Notes: generated from the sequence alone by a model not told the origin. Positions 1-6,072 are shown, numbered from the stretch's first letter. The stretch: DNA of 6,215 bases from Pseudomonadales bacterium (GCA_013215025.1 JABSRR010000123.1:2481-8695), one strand, 5' to 3'. Made by a program: numbers and translations.

Positions 1-31
1 AAGATCAAGCCAGTTTAACGGAGTACTATTT

Positions 32-946
32 ATGCGTATTGCATTATTTATTTTGACTAATTTAGCGATTTTGCTGGTGGCCAGTATTACCCTGAATATT
101 TTGGGCGTGCAGCATTATCTCGATCAATCTGGCAGCGGTCTCAATCTTACTAGCTTGCTGATTTTTTGTGCCGTATTTGGCATGACCGGTTCGATGATCT
201 CCTTGCTGATGTCGAAGTCAATGGCTAAGTGGTCCGCTAAGGTTGAGTTGATTAGCGAGCCACAAACGGCGCAGCAGCAATGGCTAGTTGCAACCGTCGA
301 GCGTCTTGCGCAGCAAGCCGGCATTGGCATGCCCGATGTTGGTATATTCCCCAGCGCGCAATCGAATGCCTTCGCCACCGGCTGGAATAAAAATAATGCT
401 CTGGTAGCGGTCAGTGCGGGTTTACTACAAAAAATGAATCGTCAGCAGGTAGAGGCGGTATTAGCGCATGAAGTAGGTCACGTTGCCAATGGAGATATGG
501 TGACCTTAAGCCTGCTGCAGGGCGTGATAAATACGTTTGTGATGTTTTTTGCGCGAATTATCGGCACCGCTATCGATCGCATGGTGTTCAAAAATGAACG
601 TTCGGGCGGCATTGGTTATTATATGATGGTCATGCTGATTGAAATGGTATTAGCAGTATTTGCCTCAATGATTGTGATGTGGTTTTCGCGCTTTCGTGAG
701 TACCGAGCCGATGCGGCAGGGGCGGCATTAACCTCGCCTGCGGCGATGATCAGTGCATTAGAGGCGTTGCAGCGTGAGTATGAGCAGCCAGTTACGGACA
801 CGCAGTCGCTGCAGACTGATATGCCAGAAGCCATGCAGGCATTTGGTATTTCGCCGGGGTTTAAACGCAGTATGGCCAAGGCTTTTGCCTCGCATCCGCC
901 GCTAGATTTGCGCATTGCGGCCCTGAAAACGATTCAGGCCGCTTAG
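32..946 (+). CDS. htpX: Protease HtpX, inner-membrane zinc metalloprotease (M48 family)
   Basis: HtpX is an inner-membrane zinc endopeptidase that helps degrade misfolded or damaged membrane proteins, overlapping in role with FtsH. The 304-residue product is close to the family length (293 in E. coli) and starts with the typical MRIALFILTNLA. Two hydrophobic segments lie at about 4-24 and 40-60, and two more at about 157-178 and 196-218. The zinc motif HEVGH is at residues 146-150, with Glu147 as the expected catalytic base, and the third zinc ligand is the Glu in FREYRAD (Glu223). The conserved NAFATG (112-117) and the C-terminal SHPPLDLRI are also present. The start is supported by GGAG at 20-23, eight bases before the ATG. 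The promoter lies outside the window. The stop overlaps the convergent dxs stop by four bases, and no terminator is visible between them. I see nothing abnormal in the protein. Confidence 0.97.
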   Translation: MRIALFILTNLAILLVASITLNILGVQHYLDQSGSGLNLTSLLIFCAVFGMTGSMISLLMSKSMAKWSAKVELISEPQTAQQQWLVATVERLAQQAGIGMPDVGIFPSAQSNAFATGWNKNNALVAVSAGLLQKMNRQQVEAVLAHEVGHVANGDMVTLSLLQGVINTFVMFFARIIGTAIDRMVFKNERSGGIGYYMMVMLIEMVLAVFASMIVMWFSRFREYRADAAGAALTSPAAMISALEALQREYEQPVTDTQSLQTDMPEAMQAFGISPGFKRSMAKAFASHPPLDLRIAALKTIQAA

Positions 947-2850
947 TGGGCTTCGAGTTTTGCCGCGATGCGGGCCGTGATAGCCTCACTGCTGAGCTCG
1001 CATTGCTGCAGTAACTCACTGTGTTTGCCGTGGTCTATATACTGATCGGGTAGGCCAAGCTGCAGCACAGGTTTTATGAGCTCAGCCTGCATCATATATT
1101 CAACCACAGCGGAACCGGCGCCGCCCATCACGGCATTTTCTTCCAGGGTTACCACCAGCTCGGCGGCGGCAATATGCTGTTGCAGGGCGTCAGTATCCAG
1201 CGGTTTCACGAAACGCATATCTAAGACCGTGGCATTAAAATGTTCGGCGGCTGGTAAGGCATTTTTTAAGAGCGTGCCAAAGTTAACTATTAATACCTGC
1301 GGCTGATCGGATTCGCGCAGCAGTTTGGCCTTACCAATTTCAAGCCGTTGATTGCCAGCATCCATGATTACACCTGTCCCTTGGCCACGCGGATAGCGCA
1401 CAGCCGCAGGGCCAGGATAATGGTAGCAGCTGTTTAGCAGCAGCCGGGTTTCGTTCTCGTCCGAGGGTGTTGCGATCAGCATATTAGGAATACAGCGTAA
1501 GTAGCTTAGGTCAAAGCTGCCGGCATGACTGGGGCCGTCTTCACCGACAAGGCCGGCGCGATCAATGGCAAATAATACATCTAGATTTTGCAGCGCTACA
1601 TCATGAATTAACTGATCATAAGCGCGTTGTAAAAAGGTTGAATAAATCGCCACTACTGGCTTGCTGTTGTCGCAGGCGAGGCCTGCAGCAAAGGTAACCG
1701 CGTGTTGTTCGGCGATGGCAACGTCATGAAAGCGTTCTGGGTATTGCTGGGCGAAGGCTAACATACCAGAGCCCTCGCACATGGCGGGGGTAATTGCGAT
1801 AAGCTGTTGATCCTCGGCGGCGGTATCACATAGCCACTGACCAAAAACATCTTGATATTTCGGAGCTTTCACAGCATTTTGCGCAGGCTGCTGACGCTCA
1901 CTGGCGGCAGCGATTTTGCTGATCGCATGGTAGCCGATAGGGTCTGCGACTGCTGGGGCAAAGCCTTGGCCTTTTTGCGTCATGATATGCAGCAGCTGTG
2001 GGCCCTTAAATTCGCGCATATTATTCAGCGTGTTGAGCAATAGCGGCAGATCATGGCCATCCATCGGGCCAATATAATTAAAGCCCAGCTCTTCAAATAG
2101 CGTAGCGGGGCTAACCATGCCTTTTAAGTGTTCTTCAGTTTTGCGCGCCAGCTCCTGTGCGGGCTGCGGTAAATGCGACAGCACTTTTTTGCCGCCTTCG
2201 CGCACATTGGAATAGGTTTTACTGGCCCAGATTTTGGCAAAATAGCTGGCTAAACCGCCTTCATTTTTAGAAATCGACATTTGATTGTCATTTAATATGA
2301 CCAGCAAATTAGCATTACTGTGGCTGGCATGATTGAGCGCTTCAAAAGCCATGCCTGCAGTCATTGCGCCATCGCCGATAACGGCAACACAGTGACGATC
2401 ATCATTTTTATTCGCGTTGGCAATTGCCATGCCTAGAGCGGCAGAAATGCTGGTCGAGGAGTGACCCACGCCAAAGGTATCAAACGCTGATTCGCTGCGC
2501 TTTGGGAAGCCTGCAATACCGCCTTGTTGTCTAAGGCTGGCCATCGCCTCACGCCGCCCGGTTAGGATTTTATGCGGGTAGCACTGGTGCCCAACATCCC
2601 ACACGATGCGGTCTTCAGGGGTGTTGAAGATTTTATGCAGGGCAATCGTTAGCTCTACCACACCTAAGCCTGCGCCAAAGTGGCCGCCGGTTTGTCCGAC
2701 GGTGTAAAGCAGAAACTCGCGCAGCTCATCCGCTAGGGTGATTAATGACGATGCTGACAATTCACGTAGGTCGGCGGGCGACTCAATGCTATCAAGTAGC
2801 GTAGTCACTGGTCGGCGGCTAGGTATGTCGCTAAATTCGCGTTGCGTCAC
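943..2850 (-). CDS. dxs: 1-deoxy-D-xylulose-5-phosphate synthase
   Basis: Dxs is a cytosolic thiamine-diphosphate enzyme that condenses pyruvate and glyceraldehyde 3-phosphate to DXP. This is the first step of the MEP isoprenoid pathway, and DXP is also a precursor for thiamine and pyridoxal. The 635-residue protein is complete (E. coli 620). It shows the conserved His57 in GGHFGAGLG, the ThDP/Mg motif from GDG (159-161) to NDN (187-189), the block EELGFNYIGPMDGHD, the catalytic Glu381 in AIAEQHAVTFAAG, and a transketolase C-terminal domain with RFVKPLD and EENAVMGGAGS. The start codon is GTG, preceded by GGGG eight bases upstream. No ATG upstream fits better, and the N-terminus aligns with relatives. 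It is the last visible gene of xseB-ispA-dxs, 123 bp after ispA, and that gap contains a likely promoter of its own. Confidence 0.98.
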   Translation of the reverse strand: MTQREFSDIPSRRPVTTLLDSIESPADLRELSASSLITLADELREFLLYTVGQTGGHFGAGLGVVELTIALHKIFNTPEDRIVWDVGHQCYPHKILTGRREAMASLRQQGGIAGFPKRSESAFDTFGVGHSSTSISAALGMAIANANKNDDRHCVAVIGDGAMTAGMAFEALNHASHSNANLLVILNDNQMSISKNEGGLASYFAKIWASKTYSNVREGGKKVLSHLPQPAQELARKTEEHLKGMVSPATLFEELGFNYIGPMDGHDLPLLLNTLNNMREFKGPQLLHIMTQKGQGFAPAVADPIGYHAISKIAAASERQQPAQNAVKAPKYQDVFGQWLCDTAAEDQQLIAITPAMCEGSGMLAFAQQYPERFHDVAIAEQHAVTFAAGLACDNSKPVVAIYSTFLQRAYDQLIHDVALQNLDVLFAIDRAGLVGEDGPSHAGSFDLSYLRCIPNMLIATPSDENETRLLLNSCYHYPGPAAVRYPRGQGTGVIMDAGNQRLEIGKAKLLRESDQPQVLIVNFGTLLKNALPAAEHFNATVLDMRFVKPLDTDALQQHIAAAELVVTLEENAVMGGAGSAVVEYMMQAELIKPVLQLGLPDQYIDHGKHSELLQQCELSSEAITARIAAKLEAH

Positions 2851-2892
2851 AAAAAATCCCCAAGAATATCAAGCGAGTGTTTCATCATGCTT

Positions 2893-2922
2893 AGCATAGT
2901 AAGGCTATGATCTATACGTCAA
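2893..2922 (-). promoter_or_regulatory. Candidate sigma70 promoter for dxs
   Basis: Read on the minus strand, TTGACG (plus positions 2922-2917) and TATGCT (2898-2893) are separated by 18 bases. They match the -35 consensus at 5 of 6 positions and the -10 consensus at 4 of 6. Transcription would start near 2886, giving a leader of about 35 bases before the dxs GTG. The -10 overlaps an 11-bp palindrome (ATGCT-T-AGCAT, 2887-2897) and one arm of CATAG-N5-CTATG (2895-2909). These could be regulator contacts or chance. The 123-bp gap after ispA is long for a purely operonic arrangement, which supports an internal promoter. This is a prediction from sequence only. Confidence 0.5.
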
Positions 2923-2973
2923 AACCGCGCGATTTTACCTGATTTAGTTAGGCTTGGCTTTAAAAAACCTTGT

Positions 2974-3891
2974 TCAGTGCTGTCTTTCTACAGCAAAGCG
3001 CGCAATCATCCGAAGCGCTTCAGCGTCGCCGCCAAGTTGATCAAGAGCGGCCAAGCTTTGTTGCAGCAGTGCCGAGGCTTTTGCTTTAGCTGCGGCTAAG
3101 CCGATAAGCTTTGGGTAGGTAGATTTATTCAAAGCGAGATCGGCGCCTTGGGTCTTGCCTAGCGTGGCGGTGTCCGACTCGATATCGAGCACATCGTCAT
3201 GCACCTGAAACGCAAGCCCTACGGCGTTGGCGAACTGCGCTAATGCATCGCGCTGCGAGGGGCTAGCATTCATGCTAATAGCCGCCATCAGTACCGCGGC
3301 GCGAATTAAGGCGCCGGTTTTTAAGCGGTGCAGCTGTTCTAATGCAGTGAGCGTGATGGTCTGATTTTCGCTCGCTAAATCTATCGCCTGACCGCCTACC
3401 ATGCCCTGGTTACCAGCTGCTTGAGCCAGTGCCTGAACCAGCTGGATTTGAATCGTCGCCGGTAGCTGGGTTTGACTCAATAACTCGAAAGCAAGCGCTT
3501 GCAAGCCATCGCCAACCAGAATCGCGGTAGCTTCATCGTAAGCGATATGGCAGCTAGCTTGCCCACGGCGAAGATCGTCATCGTCCATCGCGGGTAAATC
3601 ATCGTGCACTAAAGAATAGCTGTGAATACACTCTATGCTGCTAGCAATTAGAGCACAGTCTTCAGCGTTGGGCATGATTAAACCCGTTTCTTCCAAGGCG
3701 TCCAAGGTGGCGAAAAATAATGCCGGGCGGATACGCTTGCCGCCATTGGCAGTGGCGTAATGGCTGGCTTCTGCGAGGCGCTGTAGGCTATTGGGATATG
3801 CCGCCGTTGTTTCTAGCTGCTGATCAATCGCCTGGCTTAAGCATTCGTCAACGCGCACTTTGGCCGAGGCTAAATAAGTGTCAAGCTGCAT
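2974..3891 (-). CDS. ispA: Farnesyl diphosphate synthase (geranyltranstransferase)
   Basis: IspA is a cytosolic trans-prenyltransferase that condenses IPP with DMAPP and then geranyl diphosphate to give C15 farnesyl diphosphate. That product feeds undecaprenol, ubiquinone side chains and other isoprenoids. The 305-residue protein has the family landmarks in order: GGKRIRP (50-56), the first aspartate-rich motif DDLPAMDDDD (97-106), GMVGGQAIDL (163-172), HRLKTGALI (188-196), the second aspartate-rich motif DDVLD (232-236), and GKTQGADLALNKSTYPKL (245-262). An aromatic residue (Tyr92) at the fifth position before the first motif, together with its four-residue DDxxxxD spacing, is typical of bacterial C15-forming enzymes. 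It follows xseB by 6 bp, so the two are surely co-transcribed. The ribosome site is weak (GAG inside the xseB end), which suggests translational coupling. Confidence 0.96.
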   Translation of the reverse strand: MQLDTYLASAKVRVDECLSQAIDQQLETTAAYPNSLQRLAEASHYATANGGKRIRPALFFATLDALEETGLIMPNAEDCALIASSIECIHSYSLVHDDLPAMDDDDLRRGQASCHIAYDEATAILVGDGLQALAFELLSQTQLPATIQIQLVQALAQAAGNQGMVGGQAIDLASENQTITLTALEQLHRLKTGALIRAAVLMAAISMNASPSQRDALAQFANAVGLAFQVHDDVLDIESDTATLGKTQGADLALNKSTYPKLIGLAAAKAKASALLQQSLAALDQLGGDAEALRMIARFAVERQH

Positions 3892-3897
3892 AAATAT

Positions 3898-4131
3898 TTA
3901 CTCGTCGAGAGTAAAGTCGCTGGTGTCAAAACCCTGCTGCGTTTCGATGAGCTGCTGCACTTTCTGCTCGGCTGCATCCAGTGACGCCTGGCAGTCTTTG
4001 ATCAGGCCAATGCCTTTCTCAAACGCCGCTAACGACTGCTCTAAAGAGAGTTCGCCAGATTCCATTGCGGCCACGGTAGTGTTTAACGCATCCAGTGCTT
4101 GTTCAAATGAGAGTTTTTTCTTGCCGGCCAT
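3898..4131 (-). CDS. xseB: Exodeoxyribonuclease VII small subunit
   Basis: XseB is the small subunit of exonuclease VII. Several copies assemble with one catalytic XseA to degrade single-stranded DNA in mismatch repair and in clearing DNA lesions. The 77-residue protein (E. coli 80) shows the family pattern: a basic N-terminus, LSFEQALDALNTTVAAMESGELSLEQSLAAFEKG, and a second helix rich in Ala, Gln and Lys ending in AEQKVQQL, then an acidic tail. It has no catalytic residues, as expected. It is the first gene of the isoprenoid operon, a conserved but functionally unexplained association. The ATG at 4131 gives the expected length, although no clear Shine-Dalgarno precedes it. The partner gene xseA is not in the window. 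Confidence 0.95.
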   Translation of the reverse strand: MAGKKKLSFEQALDALNTTVAAMESGELSLEQSLAAFEKGIGLIKDCQASLDAAEQKVQQLIETQQGFDTSDFTLDE

Positions 4132-4170
4132 AGTTGCAGTGGTATGTAATCAGGAAGATAATCTGGGCGA

Positions 4171-4199
4171 ACCATAGCGAAACTGACCGTTTGGGTCAA
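4171..4199 (-). promoter_or_regulatory. Probable sigma70 promoter of the xseB-ispA-dxs operon
   Basis: On the minus strand TTGACC (plus positions 4199-4194) and TATGGT (4176-4171) are separated by exactly 17 bases. They match the -35 consensus at 5 of 6 positions and the -10 consensus at 4 of 6. Transcription would begin near 4164, about 33 bases before the xseB ATG. The spacer and -35 contain the inverted repeat TGACC-N5-GGTCA (4184-4198), so a protein bound there would compete directly with RNA polymerase. No better promoter is visible in the 170-bp divergent region on this strand. Confidence 0.65.
4184..4198. promoter_or_regulatory. Inverted repeat TGACC-N5-GGTCA, possible operator
   Basis: This is a perfect 5-bp inverted repeat with a five-base spacer (gtttg), centred at 4191. 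It sits between the -35 and -10 of the xseB promoter and covers most of the -35, the usual position for a repressor site. The left arm is preceded by AA, giving AAACTGA at 4180-4186. The same heptamer recurs at 4220-4226 in the second inverted repeat. No regulator gene is in the window, so the binding protein, if any, is unknown. Arms this short can arise by chance. Confidence 0.35.
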
Positions 4200-4218
4200 T
4201 CTTAAAACACCGTCATCA

Positions 4219-4239
4219 AAAACTGATTGTGTCAGTTTT
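4219..4239. promoter_or_regulatory. Inverted repeat AAAACTGA-N5-TCAGTTTT, possible operator
   Basis: This is a perfect 8-bp inverted repeat with a five-base spacer (ttgtg), centred at 4229, in the middle of the divergent intergenic region. It is 38 bp from the centre of the first inverted repeat and has the same spacer length. It lies upstream of the -35 of the xseB promoter on one side and just upstream of the tentative promoter of the 4302 gene on the other. It does not follow a gene end, and its arms are AT-rich with only two G/C pairs each, so a terminator is unlikely. A dimeric regulator site is the best guess. Confidence 0.45.
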
Positions 4240-4270
4240 AGAAATTACGATACGATTCGTTTAGAAATTA
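4237..4270. repeat. 11-bp direct repeat TTTAGAAATTA, two copies
   Basis: TTTAGAAATTA occurs identically at 4237-4247 and 4260-4270, with a start-to-start distance of 23 bp, about two DNA helical turns. The bases between, CGATACGATTCG, carry a further short repeat (CGAT). The first copy overlaps the right arm of the 8-bp inverted repeat by three bases, and the second overlaps the tentative -10 of the 4302 gene. The helical phasing would suit two protein contacts on one face, but AT-rich intergenic DNA makes chance repeats fairly common. Confidence 0.4.
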
Positions 4271-4274
4271 TAAA
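4245..4274 (+). promoter_or_regulatory. Tentative promoter for the 4302 gene
   Basis: TATAAA (4269-4274) is the best -10-like hexamer before the 5-alpha-reductase gene, matching 5 of 6 consensus positions. The only -35-like element at a workable distance is TTACGA (4245-4250), 18 bases upstream and matching only 3 of 6. Start of transcription would be near 4281, giving a leader of about 21 bases that contains the AAGGG ribosome site. The poor -35 suggests either a weak promoter or one that needs an activator, possibly acting through the inverted repeat just upstream. Confidence 0.3.
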
Positions 4275-4301
4275 AAAATCGACATGATATAAGGGTTCCG
4301 A

Positions 4302-5099
4302 ATGGACTATTTACTACAGCCTGATACTTATAATTTGGTTTTAAAAATTGCGTTTGGCTATGTGGCGCTGATTGTAATCGGTGGCTTTATTATGCAGGCG
4401 CCCTACGGCAAGCTGTCAAAAGGTGATGTTGGCTTCAATTTTTCGCCTAAATGGGGCTGGTTTTTGATGGAGCTGCCGGCCACGCTCTCGTTTTTAATTT
4501 TTTATTTTGCAGGTCAGCATAGCCTGCAGGCCGTGCCGCTATTCTTTTTAGGTATTTGGCTGATTCACTACGGCAATCGTGGCTTTGTTTTTCCGATGCT
4601 TATGCGCGTGGCCAAGGGCGCAAAAGGCAGTTTCAGCGTGATGATTGTGGTGGCCGGATGGTTTGTCACGGCCCTGCATGGCTATTTAAATGCGGTGTTT
4701 ATTGCCGAGCTTTCAGATCAATTCACGCTTGACTGGTTTACTGACCCACGTTTTATTATTGGTATGCTGATCTATTTTATCGGCTATTTTGGCAACCTGC
4801 ACTCTGATGCGATTATTCGTAACTTGCGCAGTAAGCAAGAAGTGGCCAGCGGTGAAAAAGTGTATCGCATTCCCGAAGGTGGTTTATTCAAGTATGTGAC
4901 GAATGCTAGTTACTTTACCGAGATTATTTCATTTACAGGGTTTGCCATTGCCACTTGGAATTTAGGTGCGGTATTTGTGTTATTGGTGACCATGGCAAAT
5001 TTAATCCCACGCGCGTTTCAGCAGCATCAGTGGTACAAGCAAAAATTTGGTGAGCAATACCCTGCGTCACGCAAGGTTATTATTCCGTTTATTCTTTAA
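4302..5099 (+). CDS. Steroid 5-alpha-reductase family membrane protein (3-oxo-5-alpha-steroid 4-dehydrogenase)
   Basis: Members of this family use NADPH to reduce the delta-4 double bond of 3-oxo-steroids within the membrane. The 265-residue protein is near the length of human SRD5A1 (259) and resembles it along its whole length: MELPA (56-60), IHYGNRGFVFP (88-98), TDPRFIIG (147-154), NLHSD (165-169), IIRNLR (171-176), YRIPEGGLFKYVT (188-200) and the C-terminal HQWY...RKVIIPF. Glu57 and Tyr90 match the steroid-contacting Glu57 and Tyr91 of human SRD5A2. About seven hydrophobic segments are visible. The start is backed by AAGGG six bases before the ATG. It is divergent from the isoprenoid operon. 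Ser203 stands where human enzymes have Asn. The substrate could be an environmental steroid; a polyprenol, as for SRD5A3, is a less likely alternative because the sequence is closer to SRD5A1/2. Confidence 0.88.
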   Translation: MDYLLQPDTYNLVLKIAFGYVALIVIGGFIMQAPYGKLSKGDVGFNFSPKWGWFLMELPATLSFLIFYFAGQHSLQAVPLFFLGIWLIHYGNRGFVFPMLMRVAKGAKGSFSVMIVVAGWFVTALHGYLNAVFIAELSDQFTLDWFTDPRFIIGMLIYFIGYFGNLHSDAIIRNLRSKQEVASGEKVYRIPEGGLFKYVTNASYFTEIISFTGFAIATWNLGAVFVLLVTMANLIPRAFQQHQWYKQKFGEQYPASRKVIIPFIL

Positions 5100-5127
5100 C
5101 TTAGGCTCGGGCGAGTTCGTTTTTTCT

Positions 5128-5379
5128 ATGCAAAATGATTTACCTGCCGGTATTTATCAGCACTACAAAGGTGCTAAATATCGCGTCTATGAAGTTGCGC
5201 GACATAGCGAGACGGAAGAGCTGATGGTTGTTTATCGTGCCCTTTACGGCGAATTTGGGCTTTGGCTGCGACCATTATCGATGTTTACTGAGAGCGTTGA
5301 GCGCAATGGTGTGCTGCAGCCAAGATTCAGCTTGCTTGAGCCCATGCCCAATCCAATGCATGCTGAGCGTGATGGCTAA
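5128..5379 (+). CDS. DUF1653 family protein
   Basis: This is a small, probably cytosolic protein of 83 residues and unknown function. It matches the DUF1653 pattern almost from end to end: GIYQHYKGAKYRVYEVARHSETEE (10-33), VVYRALYGEFGLWLRP (36-51), and a C-terminal MF..SVERNGVLQPRFSLLE. Such proteins are usually 60-85 residues and appear to be single small beta-rich domains. I know of no established biochemical role. The ATG at 5128 was chosen because the family similarity begins just after it; the frame stays open upstream only through the end of the preceding gene. It lies 28 bp after the 5-alpha-reductase gene with no terminator or clear ribosome site between, so it is probably co-transcribed. 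I see no signal peptide or membrane segment. Confidence 0.85.
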   Translation: MQNDLPAGIYQHYKGAKYRVYEVARHSETEELMVVYRALYGEFGLWLRPLSMFTESVERNGVLQPRFSLLEPMPNPMHAERDG

Positions 5380-5404
5380 TTATTTCAGCATTCAGCAAAG
5401 GCTT

Positions 5405-5409
5405 AGGGG
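5405..5409 (+). promoter_or_regulatory. Ribosome binding site of the GIY-YIG gene
   Basis: AGGGG lies nine bases before the ATG at 5419. It favours this ATG over the adjacent in-frame TTG at 5416. The resulting N-terminus MCWFVYMIE matches the family start, where only a few residues precede the first Tyr of the GIY-YIG motif. Confidence 0.6.
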
Positions 5410-5418
5410 CTGCTTTTG

Positions 5419-5736
5419 ATGTGTTGGTTTGTCTATATGATTGAGACCGTCAGCGGCCAACTTTATACCGGTATCAGCACTGACATTGAGCGACGTTTCA
5501 GCGAGCACTCTGCAGCATTTACAGGCACGCCAAAATCTCTGGCTAAACGCGGTGCCCGATATTTTCGCGCGCATCAGCCGAGTCGCATTTGTTATTCCGA
5601 GACGTTTGCTAATCGAGCCTTGGCTTCAAAACGTGAGGCGGCGATTAAGCGCCTTAGTCGCGAACAAAAATGGCAAATCATTGCTGAAGCTAATGTTGAG
5701 CTGCAGCAATGCGAACTCGCAACAGCAAATGATTGA
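5419..5736 (+). CDS. GIY-YIG nuclease superfamily protein (YhbQ/UPF0213-like)
   Basis: This is a 105-residue single-domain protein of the GIY-YIG superfamily, close in length and sequence to E. coli YhbQ (100). The motif pair appears as FVY (4-6) and LYTGIS (15-20), followed by TDIERRFSEH (21-30) with the expected catalytic Arg, and KREAAIKRLSREQK (71-84) with the metal-binding Glu73. All core nuclease residues I can check are present, so it is probably catalytically competent on DNA. The physiological role of stand-alone members is poorly defined. Its ATG follows DUF1653 by 39 bp and has a good ribosome site. The last eight bases overlap the start of the next gene, suggesting translational coupling. 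A generic repair or recombination nuclease is the safest call. Confidence 0.9.
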   Translation: MCWFVYMIETVSGQLYTGISTDIERRFSEHSAAFTGTPKSLAKRGARYFRAHQPSRICYSETFANRALASKREAAIKRLSREQKWQIIAEANVELQQCELATAND

Positions 5737-6028
5737 GCAACTGCAGGCAAAGTTTGCCGCGCTTTTGCAGGCTGACCCTGAACTGCAGGGGGCGCAAAAG
5801 GTAGCGCTGCTTGGCAGTATGCGCTTGCAGCAAGGCAGCCTTGAGTTCTCGCTGCAAGACTTATACGTATGGATTGAGGCTGATCGGCTCTGCAGCTATC
5901 AACAATTTCGTCAGCAGCTGTATCAAAGTCGCTTTAACGCCTGGTTACAGCAACAAGGTTATCAATGTGTCAGTATTGGCAACTCTGCCAAGGTGGATCA
6001 ATCACGTTATCAATTGCGACGTATGTAG
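5729..6028 (+). CDS. Uncharacterised glutamine-rich small protein
   Basis: I do not recognise this 99-residue protein. It is rich in glutamine (19 residues, including QQ and QQQ runs), mostly helical-looking and charged, with no signal peptide or membrane segment. Visible stretches are an N-terminal helix (MIEQLQAKFAALLQ), a central LLGSMRLQQGSLEFSLQDLYVW (about 27-48), and a basic C-terminus ending YQLRRM. Its ATG overlaps the end of the GIY-YIG gene by 8 bp in a different frame, and no Shine-Dalgarno is visible, so termination-reinitiation is likely. An in-frame ATG at 5693 would add 12 residues and cannot be excluded. The same frame is open far upstream, but that part only shadows the nuclease gene. 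Only its position and coding-like composition argue that it is real. Confidence 0.6.
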   Translation: MIEQLQAKFAALLQADPELQGAQKVALLGSMRLQQGSLEFSLQDLYVWIEADRLCSYQQFRQQLYQSRFNAWLQQQGYQCVSIGNSAKVDQSRYQLRRM

Positions 6029-6030
6029 CA

Positions 6031-6059
6031 TTCACATTCTGTCTTGATGCTGCTAAAAT
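6031..6059 (+). promoter_or_regulatory. Probable sigma70 promoter upstream of the riboswitch
   Basis: TTCACA (6031-6036) and TAAAAT (6054-6059) are separated by exactly 17 bases, and each matches the consensus at 5 of 6 positions. Transcription would start near 6066, a few bases before the first conserved riboswitch bases. The -35 begins only three bases after the stop codon of the preceding gene, so the riboswitch transcript is a separate unit placed directly against the end of the four-gene run. No terminator for that run is visible, and read-through into the riboswitch is possible. Confidence 0.65.
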
Positions 6060-6072
6060 TACAGCCTGTTTA

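Noticed and set aside
3878..4177. Plus-strand 99-codon open frame opposite xseB
   Set aside because: It is antisense to a well-supported gene, has a Ser/Cys-rich low-complexity translation and resembles no known protein.
4219..4240. The 8-bp inverted repeat as an intrinsic terminator
   Set aside because: It lies between two divergent gene starts, so no transcript is expected to end there, and its stem is AT-rich.
5047..5127. N-terminal extension of the DUF1653 protein from a TTG at 5047
   Set aside because: The extension lies mostly inside the end of the 5-alpha-reductase gene. Family similarity begins just after the ATG at 5128.
5393..5412. CAGC...GCTG stem before the GIY-YIG start, as a terminator or RBS-masking hairpin
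   Set aside because: There are only four base pairs with a 12-base loop, too weak to call. The neighbouring TTCAGCA tandem pair (5384-5397) is also too short to matter.
5441..5728. Long N-terminal half of a 195-codon open frame ending at 6028
   Set aside because: This part fully overlaps the GIY-YIG gene, whose protein is clearly conserved. The frame is open there by composition, and only the portion after about 5693-5729 is plausibly translated.
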